Assembly (NCBI GenBank): GCA_934394855.1 | Contig: CAKRRH010000031.1 | Coordinates: 1-20,752, forward strand | Direction of reading: 5' to 3' | Origin: an uncultured Eubacteriales bacterium | GTDB taxonomy: Bacteria; Bacillota; Clostridia; Oscillospirales; Acutalibacteraceae | Length of the DNA stretch: 20,752 bases | In this document: piece after piece, positions 15,547 through 20,752 of the stretch | How the letters are laid out: the number at the start of each line of letters is the position of its first letter | Position numbering within the stretch: the stretch's first letter is position 1 | Program-made: the position numbers and the translations under genes | The notes under the pieces: generated by a model | What the model was told of the DNA's origin: nothing | What the model saw: only the letters and a program-made list of their open reading frames with translations | Database searches by the model: none

Positions 15547-15745
15547 ATGTATCAAATACGAGGACAAGCGTGAGGTCTTCGGCTTAAAGATACATAGCTT
15601 TTCGACACTCGACAGAATTAAAAAATACGACGACTCTGACAACGAGAAAAATGCCGAAAAGCCTTATTCTATCAAGGTTGGCGAAACAAAGCGGACGATA
15701 AATCTGTACGCTATCGCTTCTACAAAATTTCAAGTTGCTGTCTAA
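15539..15745 (+). pseudogene. Short coding remnant A, homologous to 20396-20587
   Basis: A 68-codon open frame from an ATG inside the direct repeat. Its translation shares an evident pattern with the frame at 20396-20587: L-K/W-hydrophobic-HS then a D-K/R-hydrophobic-x-KY segment, ending in KRTINLYAIA here and VRTINIYAAV there. Similarity extends past the stop to a GGACAAGCC motif (about 15775-15783 and 20587-20595). The protein family is not recognised. It may be the 3' end of a larger element gene whose 5' part was lost, or a small accessory gene; the ribosome site is poor. Confidence 0.5.
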
Positions 15746-15796
15746 TTCAATATCAGCCCCGTATGCTTCAATTGTGGACAAGCCATCCACCTTATC

Positions 15797-15872
15797 AATA
15801 GCGAACTACCTACTCGGAAACAAACAAGTGGGTAGTTCGCTATTGACTTTCTATATGAAAATAGTATATAAT
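15797..15872 (+). promoter_or_regulatory. Promoter of the island operon with overlapping 14-bp inverted repeat
   Basis: AATAGCGAACTACC (15797-15810) and GGTAGTTCGCTATT (15831-15844) form a perfect inverted repeat. The last bases of the right arm overlap the -35 box TTGACT (15843-15848); an 18-base spacer leads to TATAAT (15867-15872). The start would be near 15879, about 53 bases before abiEi. AbiEi proteins are known to bind inverted repeats in their own promoter and repress it, so this is a candidate operator. The same repeat in RNA could also stop incoming transcription. Confidence 0.65.
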
Positions 15873-15931
15873 AATATAGTAAAGTACCCGACCGATTAAC
15901 GAATTTGAGGCAATTAAGTAGAGGTGTGCGA

Positions 15932-16540
15932 ATGCTGCGTGAAAATGATATTAAAGTGGTGAGAAAGATTTTTGAGCAACATCATTATGTGATGTCTACT
16001 GCCGAAATTCTTAAAGCCAAGCTATATTATGCCGACATTAAACAGCTTTTGGACGAAGGCTATATTGAAAGAATAAGACGTGGTTATTATCATTGGATTG
16101 AAAGCTGTGAAACCAGAGAAATTGTTATCATCAACACATTGTTTCCAGATGCTGTTCTTTGCATGGAAACAGCGCTGTTTTATTACAAGTACAGTGATAG
16201 AAACCCTGCCGAATGGAGTTTTGCAATAGATAGGAATGTTTCAAAATTGCGAACTAACATAGAGTATCCATTTATTAAAGCATATCGCATTGAGCCAGAG
16301 TTGGTTACGCTTGGCGAAACAACCGGCAAAATTGATTTTACAAAAGTACGGATTTATGACCGTGACAGGACAATATGTGATGTTCTAAAAAACATGAGTA
16401 AAATGGATAAGGAAATTTTCAATAAAGCAATACAGGGATATGTTAATGACCCGAAAAAGAATATCCCCAATCTTATGATGTATGCCAAGAAGCTGCGTGT
16501 GCAGAAAAAGGTAAAAGAACTGATAGGAGTGTGGTTGTAA
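15932..16540 (+). CDS. abiEi: AbiEi-family antitoxin / transcriptional repressor
   Basis: A 202-residue type IV antitoxin. The N-terminal winged-helix region (about 1-55: STAEIL, IKQLLDEGYIERIRRGYYHW) matches the AbiEi DNA-binding domain, and the rest (MSKMDKEIFNKAIQGYVND, YAKKLRVQKKVKELIGVWL) matches the C-terminal antitoxin domain with a TICDVLKN segment typical of the family. In characterised systems AbiEi represses its own promoter and neutralises AbiEii without a stable protein complex. The ATG at 15932 is chosen because AGAGGTG lies 6-7 bases upstream; an upstream TTG at 15905 would add nine residues with no ribosome site. First gene of the island operon; its stop codon overlaps the abiEii start by one base. 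Confidence 0.9.
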   Translation: MLRENDIKVVRKIFEQHHYVMSTAEILKAKLYYADIKQLLDEGYIERIRRGYYHWIESCETREIVIINTLFPDAVLCMETALFYYKYSDRNPAEWSFAIDRNVSKLRTNIEYPFIKAYRIEPELVTLGETTGKIDFTKVRIYDRDRTICDVLKNMSKMDKEIFNKAIQGYVNDPKKNIPNLMMYAKKLRVQKKVKELIGVWL

Positions 16541-17457
16541 TGGCAGATAAGGCAGCTTCTGTTTTGGCGAAGCTCAGAAATAAGGCAAAGGCTTCGGGTA
16601 TCAGTTATCAACAATGCTTGCAGCTTTTTGTTCAAGAAGAATTTCTGAGAAAGCTATCAAAATCGGAGTATGGAGATACGCTGATACTCAAAGGCGGACT
16701 GTTCATTTATACCCTAACCAATTTTGAAAGCAGAGCTACTATTGATGTCGATTTTCTGCTCCGTGGATACCCTAATTCTATAGAAGACATAAAAGATTTA
16801 ATTGGTAAAATTATTGGCACGCCAACAGGCAACGATTATATAGAAATGCGGGCAAAAGGATTTGAGGATATTTCCCCACAAAGAAAATATCATGGTATCA
16901 GTACTCAAATTATTGCTCAAATAAAGAATGTACGTGTGCCATTCAACATTGACATTGGTGTGGGTGATATTATATTCCCCCGTGCTGAAGAACGCACAAT
17001 CAATACGCAGCTGCCAGACTTTGAGGCGCCGATAATCAAAACTTATTCACTTGAAAGTACCATTGCCGAGAAGTTTGATGCTATATTGCAGCGCTTTGAG
17101 CTGACAGGAAGAATGAAAGATTTTTACGATATTTATTATCTTTCAAGGACATTCAATTTTGACGGAGAAAGATTGCAATCCGCTATCTTTAACACCCTGC
17201 AGCGGCGTGGCACTCCCTACGATAGAGACAGCTTTAAGCGAGTTGTTTCACTTGCCGATGACGAGGATATGCAAAAGCGTTGGAAGTACTTTTTGAAAAC
17301 AATAAAAGATGATACGCTTGAGTTTCCGTTTGTCATTGCTGAAATCCAGACTTTTCTTGAACCTGTATTTGATGCGATTGTCAATGAGATGGAATGGCAA
17401 AAACAGTGGAAAGTTGATTTGAACTGGATTAAGAATGAAAGGAGTTCCGATTTATGA
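16540..17457 (+). CDS. abiEii: AbiEii-family nucleotidyltransferase toxin
   Basis: A 305-residue toxin of the AbiEii/DNA polymerase beta-like nucleotidyltransferase family. Relatives modify tRNA by adding nucleotides and cause growth arrest during phage infection. Visible motifs: TLILKGG (48-53), the metal-binding pair DVD (D69/D71), AEKFDA with K178, and RMKDFYDIYYLSR (about 191-203) containing the expected R/K-D-F-Y-D core. All catalytic positions are present, so it looks active. The ATG overlaps the last base of the abiEi stop codon (TAATG); an in-frame GTG at 16531 is less likely. Its own stop overlaps the next gene by four bases (ATGA), which couples its translation to the nuclease gene. 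This extension of a normally two-gene system is unusual. Confidence 0.92.
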   Translation: MADKAASVLAKLRNKAKASGISYQQCLQLFVQEEFLRKLSKSEYGDTLILKGGLFIYTLTNFESRATIDVDFLLRGYPNSIEDIKDLIGKIIGTPTGNDYIEMRAKGFEDISPQRKYHGISTQIIAQIKNVRVPFNIDIGVGDIIFPRAEERTINTQLPDFEAPIIKTYSLESTIAEKFDAILQRFELTGRMKDFYDIYYLSRTFNFDGERLQSAIFNTLQRRGTPYDRDSFKRVVSLADDEDMQKRWKYFLKTIKDDTLEFPFVIAEIQTFLEPVFDAIVNEMEWQKQWKVDLNWIKNERSSDL

Positions 17458-18548
17458 GTAAAGTGCTTACAACCGAACAGCGTGAGCAAGCAGGTTCAGA
17501 CTCCTATAACAGATTCGAATATCAAGTCCATTGGATAGTATGTCATATTATAGGAAGACTACAAGAGGATGCGGAGTGTATAGTTTTTTGTGAATTCCAT
17601 GATGATATGGCTGAGTTTTCTCCCAGTAATCAGCAGTACCAATTTTTCCAGATAAAAACAAAAGAAGACTCTTCTGACTGGACTATTGCGGAAATGTCTA
17701 AAAGGGAAAAGAAAAAAACAGGTGGATACAAAAAGTCATTTTTAGGTTTTATTTTCTATAACTATTTGGTTTTTGGTTCCGAATGCTCGCACTGTCACTT
17801 TGTATCAAACAATGACTTCGATAATTATGTTTTATTATGGCAGACGTATGTTGAAGACGGAAAAAGCCTTCAAACAGAGAATATAGAACTATATGAAAAA
17901 ATCAAAGACCGCATCAAAGAAGAATTCTCTGATGATATGCCGAGCAATTTTGATTCAGTCTTTGAAGAATTCATCCAGAACACATTTGTTCATAAATCAG
18001 AATTACAACTAACAACTTATGAATCTCAAGCTATGGGCAAGTTTTTTAATCACTTGGCAGACAAAAATATTCCGTCAAATACTGCAAATCTTATTTTTCA
18101 TCAGTTGTTAAATGACGTAAGAAAAAAGAGCAAAGAAAGAATTAGAGTACCCATTAGTATGAGAAGATTAGTTGAGAAAAAAGGTGTAGATGTAGCTCAA
18201 GTAGGCAAGAAAATTGATGATAATATAAAAAGCGGCGGAAATTATGATGCATTTCGCAATTACTTGGTTACGCAATCGCTGTCGGACAAAGATGTTAATC
18301 GTATAATAGCAGCAAAAACACTTCATGATGCGAGATGGCTCGATGTTAATGATGTAAAATATCAAGAAATTGTTGTGGCATTGAGAAAAGTGGTTTCTAC
18401 ATATTGCAAATCAAGTGAGACGAACGGAGTATGCGATGAATTAAATAATTTATGCATTCAAGAATTACGAAATCGCAGTCTCATATCAGAATCTCTTGAT
18501 AAATCGTTAGTTGAGGTGTTGTATTATGAGCACAAGTTCAGTCGATAA
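17454..18548 (+). CDS. DUF4297/Cap4-type nuclease (LmuA-like effector)
   Basis: A 364-residue protein. Its N-terminal region (about 12-120) matches the DUF4297 nuclease fold also found in CBASS Cap4, in Lamassu LmuA and in DdmA: a helix with R-F-E-Y-Q-V-H-W (20-27), a strand with C-E-F-H-D-D (46-51) supplying the acidic residues, then FFQIKTK with Q66 and K68 of the PD-(D/E)xK core. The remaining 240 residues are helical and are presumed to bind the SMC-like partner; no SAVED domain is recognisable. Likely role: DNA cleavage after activation by the ATPase encoded downstream, leading to phage or plasmid loss or cell death. AAAGGAG lies about ten bases upstream; the start overlaps abiEii (ATGA). 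The Lamassu assignment rests on the combination with the zinc-hook ATPase. Confidence 0.75.
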   Translation: MSKVLTTEQREQAGSDSYNRFEYQVHWIVCHIIGRLQEDAECIVFCEFHDDMAEFSPSNQQYQFFQIKTKEDSSDWTIAEMSKREKKKTGGYKKSFLGFIFYNYLVFGSECSHCHFVSNNDFDNYVLLWQTYVEDGKSLQTENIELYEKIKDRIKEEFSDDMPSNFDSVFEEFIQNTFVHKSELQLTTYESQAMGKFFNHLADKNIPSNTANLIFHQLLNDVRKKSKERIRVPISMRRLVEKKGVDVAQVGKKIDDNIKSGGNYDAFRNYLVTQSLSDKDVNRIIAAKTLHDARWLDVNDVKYQEIVVALRKVVSTYCKSSETNGVCDELNNLCIQELRNRSLISESLDKSLVEVLYYEHKFSR

Positions 18549-18663
18549 GGTTAAACAAGAACAACAGTACAAAATTTTAATTAGAAATTTACGAAAGCAG
18601 CAGGAGGAAAAAGGAAATGAAAAGACTAACGATAAAAAAACTGATAGTAATCAGTCAAAGTGA
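18526..18663 (+). CDS. 45-codon overlapping ORF in the middle-subunit position
   Basis: ATG at 18526 with GAGGTG eight bases upstream; it overlaps the nuclease gene by 23 bases and the ATPase gene by 47 bases. The 45-residue product starts MSTSSVDKVKQEQQYKILIR and is rich in Lys, Gln and Glu: one probable amphipathic helix (about 5-28) then a disordered Asn/Lys/Asp tail. It occupies the place where three-gene Lamassu and ABC three-component operons carry the middle component, but is far shorter than a normal LmuC. Its coding region contains the AGGAGG ribosome site (18602-18607) of the ATPase gene. It may be a minimal middle subunit, a decayed one, or only a translational bridge that keeps ribosomes moving to the ATPase start. 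Confidence 0.45.
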   Translation: MSTSSVDKVKQEQQYKILIRNLRKQQEEKGNEKTNDKKTDSNQSK

Positions 18664-20356
18664 GTCTCGGTCGTTAGAGGTTCCTTTTGAAAATGGACTT
18701 AATATTATTCTCGGTGGAAATAAAACGGGAAAATCCTCGATTATTAAAAGTATATTTACCACATTGGGATGCGAGTGCAAAAGGATTGAATCTGATTGGA
18801 AAAAGTTAATTTCCACTTATTTGTTGTTCTTTGAATATGGTAAAAACTCTTATTGTATTGTTCGTCAAGGCAAGAAATTTCAGATTTTTAAGAGTAACAG
18901 AGATGACTATTCTTGCATTATTGAAACAGACGCTTTTCACGAATATAGCAACTGCCTAATGGATATTTTAGGTATTAAGATGCCGTGCATTTCAAAAGAT
19001 GGCAAGCAATTCAATGTGACACCACCATTACTATTTAGATTCCAGTATATCGACCAAGATGAAGGTTGGGGAAAAATAGCCGATTCCTTCAGCAATGTTG
19101 CATATATTAAAGATTGGAAAGCGCATACAAATAAGTATGTGTGCGGGTATCTTGACGATACATATTACGAACTTCAAGCACAAAAAGCAGAACACATACT
19201 CGAAAGGGACGACAAGAAAAAAGAATTTAATTACAATCAAAATTTTGTCTCCCGTATTACATCTACGCTAACACAAATTGAGAATATTGAATCCATTGAT
19301 GATGTCACAACTGATATTGAATCCTTACTTTCTAAGGCGGAAGAAATGAGAAAGCTGCAATTCTCTTATAGCGCAGAGATATCAGTTTTAGAAAATGAGA
19401 TATATGTCAATCAGCACAAATTGCATATGGTAGAGCATAATCTCGTAGAAACCAAAAAGGACATTGAGTTTGCTATGACTCAAAAAGATGAGTTGGTCTG
19501 CCCAATTTGTGGTGCTGTTTATTCAAACGGATTAGATGAGCAATTAAATATAACTTCAGACTATGCTCATTCTGAGAAACTTATGGATGAATTGAAAAAT
19601 AGTATATCTATTGCTACAGAAAAGTTGGAAGACCTCAGAAAAAGTTATAGCGAAGTTTCGTTAGAGATTCAATCCGTCGAGCAAAAAATTCGTAATTCTC
19701 AAGAACTTCTATCATATTCGTCTTTTTATAAGAACAAGGGACAGTATGAAATATATGAATCTTGCAAGGCTCAATTGGAAGTTCTACAACGAGACATAGA
19801 TTCGTATGTTGCGAAGATAGCAATAATCGATGATAAAATAAATGAAAAGAAATCCAAAGAGCGTTCAAAAGAAATACGAGGAGACATAGAAGGATATTGT
19901 CGCACTTTTGCAGATGCGATAAATCTTCCTAAAACATTCATTAAACTCAGGGATTTTGTGCAAATAATAGATCGTACAGGTAGTGAAACGCCTCGATTGG
20001 TTTATATGTATCAATCAGCACTGTATCTATATAATTTATATAGAGCAAAGAGTCCTTTCAATTTCTATGTGGTTGACACTCCAAACCAACAAGGACAGGA
20101 TGCCGAAAATTTAGGAAGCATATTTAAGTCCTTGGAGCTGTTTTTGTCAGACGATGGACAGGTCATAGTCGGAACTGAGCGAGAGACTGGAATGGAACAA
20201 AAAGCAAATAATGTAATTAGATTAACAGATAAGCGTAGATGTTTAAATGATGCTAACTATGCGGAACACCTTGAATTGCTTGAAAAATTACAAAAATGCG
20301 CAATTCATTGGATTTCGGATAATCACAAGAAACTCAAGCAAGGGTCTAACGAATGA
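18617..20356 (+). CDS. Rad50/SMC-like ATPase with zinc hook (LmuB-like)
   Basis: A 579-residue ABC ATPase. Walker A GGNKTGKSS at 33-41 in a Rad50-like N-terminus (GLNIILGG). Coiled coils run at about 185-290 and 315-420, with a zinc-hook CPIC (C295/C298) at the turn. The C-terminal lobe carries RLVYMYQSALYLYNL (about 460-474) near the signature-motif position and Walker B FYVVDTPNQQGQD with D487. The residue after the Walker B Asp is Thr rather than the usual catalytic Glu, a feature I also associate with some ABC three-component ATPases. Such proteins form dimers that sense aberrant DNA and switch on the partner nuclease. AGGAGG nine bases before the ATG. Last gene of the operon; the stop lies 23 bp before the right direct repeat and no clear terminator follows. 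Short for an SMC, typical for LmuB-type proteins. Confidence 0.85.
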   Translation: MKRLTIKKLIVISQSESRSLEVPFENGLNIILGGNKTGKSSIIKSIFTTLGCECKRIESDWKKLISTYLLFFEYGKNSYCIVRQGKKFQIFKSNRDDYSCIIETDAFHEYSNCLMDILGIKMPCISKDGKQFNVTPPLLFRFQYIDQDEGWGKIADSFSNVAYIKDWKAHTNKYVCGYLDDTYYELQAQKAEHILERDDKKKEFNYNQNFVSRITSTLTQIENIESIDDVTTDIESLLSKAEEMRKLQFSYSAEISVLENEIYVNQHKLHMVEHNLVETKKDIEFAMTQKDELVCPICGAVYSNGLDEQLNITSDYAHSEKLMDELKNSISIATEKLEDLRKSYSEVSLEIQSVEQKIRNSQELLSYSSFYKNKGQYEIYESCKAQLEVLQRDIDSYVAKIAIIDDKINEKKSKERSKEIRGDIEGYCRTFADAINLPKTFIKLRDFVQIIDRTGSETPRLVYMYQSALYLYNLYRAKSPFNFYVVDTPNQQGQDAENLGSIFKSLELFLSDDGQVIVGTERETGMEQKANNVIRLTDKRRCLNDANYAEHLELLEKLQKCAIHWISDNHKKLKQGSNE

Positions 20357-20378
20357 CACCATTTTCAAAAAATTCGAT

Positions 20379-20403
20379 CCAGAGAAGCATCGGAAATGTT
20401 CCA
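20379..20403 (+). repeat. 25-bp direct repeat, right copy (candidate attachment core)
   Basis: Identical to 15522-15546. The sequence to its right does not continue into the 5' part of cotJC (the corresponding minus-strand frame meets a TGA within about eight codons), so this is the junction to another insertion rather than directly to the target gene. Confidence 0.85.
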
Positions 20404-20587
20404 CAGCACAAATTCAGTTCAAAATCCTGCGTTTCGTGGGCTTTGGGTACATAGCTTAAAGACCTCGGACAAGGTGTTGAAGTACGGTGAAAATAACAAA
20501 GTGGACTTCTCCGAGCATCCGACGGTAGTTAAGCGTGGCAGCGTTAGAACAATCAACATTTACGCCGCTGTTCCCGATGTGGCGTAG
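20396..20587 (+). other. Short coding frame B, homologue of remnant A
   Basis: A 63-codon frame starting from the ATG inside the right repeat, containing LWVHSL, DKVLKYGENN and VKRGSVRTINIYAAV, clearly related to the frame at 15539-15745 but diverged at the DNA level outside the 25-bp repeat. No ribosome site worth the name precedes it, so it may be a gene end captured by recombination. The family is not recognised. Confidence 0.45.
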
Positions 20588-20604
20588 GACAAGCCTATTG
20601 CACA

Positions 20605-20634
20605 TTGGAACTTAACATCAACCTACGGTACAAT
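20605..20634 (+). promoter_or_regulatory. Possible promoter for the gene at the right edge
   Basis: TTGGAA (20605-20610), an 18-base spacer and TACAAT (20629-20634), about 24 bases before the start codon of the next ORF. A moderate match only. Confidence 0.35.
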
Positions 20635-20657
20635 ATAAATGCAAGGAGGTCGAGCGT

Positions 20658-20752
20658 ATGAAAGACCAAACCACACATCTATATGTAGACAGTCACGAAA
20701 GAACGCTGATATTACATAGCCTTGTGGAGCTGAAAAACGCTCTCATACGGCA
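20658..20752 (+). CDS. Start of a small gene of the next element (cut by window edge)
   Basis: ATG with a strong AAGGAGG eight bases upstream. The 31 visible residues begin MKDQTTHLYVDSHERTLIL and continue with a helix HSLVELKNALIR. Short proteins with this kind of opening are, as far as I recall, common in conjugative or integrative elements of Clostridia, but no function is known to me. It is open at the window end. Confidence 0.6.
   Translation, partial: MKDQTTHLYVDSHERTLILHSLVELKNALIR

Larger units (their letters stand above)
15522..20403. mobile_element. Defence island bounded by 25-bp direct repeats, inserted in cotJC
   Basis: A 4.86 kb block between two identical 25-base sequences (15522-15546 and 20379-20403). 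The left one abuts the exact break in cotJC. Inside are a short coding remnant, one promoter and a five-ORF operon (AbiE pair plus nuclease/SMC genes), all on the plus strand and visibly more AT-rich than the genes to the left (judged by eye, not computed). No recombinase or transposase is inside, so mobilisation in trans, perhaps by the neighbouring element on the right, is inferred. Confidence 0.6.

Noticed and set aside
15109..15642. A single 177-residue minus-strand ORF covering cotJC from a TTG at 15642
   Set aside because: The first 40 or so codons are antisense to the direct repeat and to remnant A and show no catalase similarity; only 15109-15522 is cotJC.
17454..18548. CBASS Cap4 effector
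   Set aside because: There is no CD-NTase (cyclic oligonucleotide synthase) gene nearby and no recognisable SAVED domain; the zinc-hook ATPase neighbour favours a Lamassu/ABC three-component type.
18549..18616. A full-length LmuC gene between nuclease and ATPase
   Set aside because: Only 68 bases lie between the two genes; at most the 45-codon overlapping ORF fits.

Overview
The window looks like a chromosomal segment of a spore-former-related Clostridia bacterium, probably from the Oscillospirales/Ruminococcaceae. This is inferred from a CotJC-type spore coat catalase, AT-rich sigma-A promoters with TTGACA/TATAAT boxes, TTG starts, Clostridia-type RluC/MnmA/enolase sequences, and a large secreted GH16 glucanase with Thr/Pro linkers. 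No species can be named from the sequence alone.

Layout. 1-3272: divergent rRNA/tRNA modification genes (an Rlu-family pseudouridine synthase and mnmA), bracketed by two inverted copies of a multi-hairpin repeat and three copies of a second hairpin repeat. 3273-6228: a minus-strand pair, a fused alpha/beta-hydrolase plus condensation-type acyltransferase followed by a zinc-ribbon membrane protein. 6330-7619: a divergent enolase. 7681-8609: a four-helix membrane protein, a 19-codon micro-gene with its own promoter and terminator, and tRNA-Ala(GGC). 8828-15026: a minus-strand run starting from a strong promoter, encoding a PAS-like/GGDEF/receiver/HD-GYP regulator, a stand-alone HPt phosphotransfer protein, a 1035-residue secreted GH16 glucanase and a 49-residue peptide. 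15109-15522: the 3' two thirds of a cotJC gene, cut off.

15522-20403 is a 4.86 kb accessory island bounded by a perfect 25-bp direct repeat, the left copy lying exactly at the cotJC break. It carries one tightly overlapping operon: abiEi (antitoxin/repressor), abiEii (nucleotidyltransferase toxin), a DUF4297/Cap4-type nuclease, a 45-codon overlapping ORF, and a Rad50/SMC-like ATPase with a CPIC zinc hook. The last three resemble a Lamassu/ABC three-component defence system in which the usual middle subunit is absent or reduced to a tiny peptide. The genes overlap end to end, so a type IV toxin-antitoxin pair and an SMC-nuclease system are probably expressed as one unit from one promoter, whose -35 box sits in a 14-bp inverted repeat (candidate AbiEi operator).

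Past the right repeat a second, related element begins. It has a homologue of the short coding fragment found just inside the left repeat, followed by the start of a small gene cut by the window edge. The simplest reading is serial integration at one site inside cotJC, with the cotJC 5' end lying beyond the window. No integrase is visible in the window.
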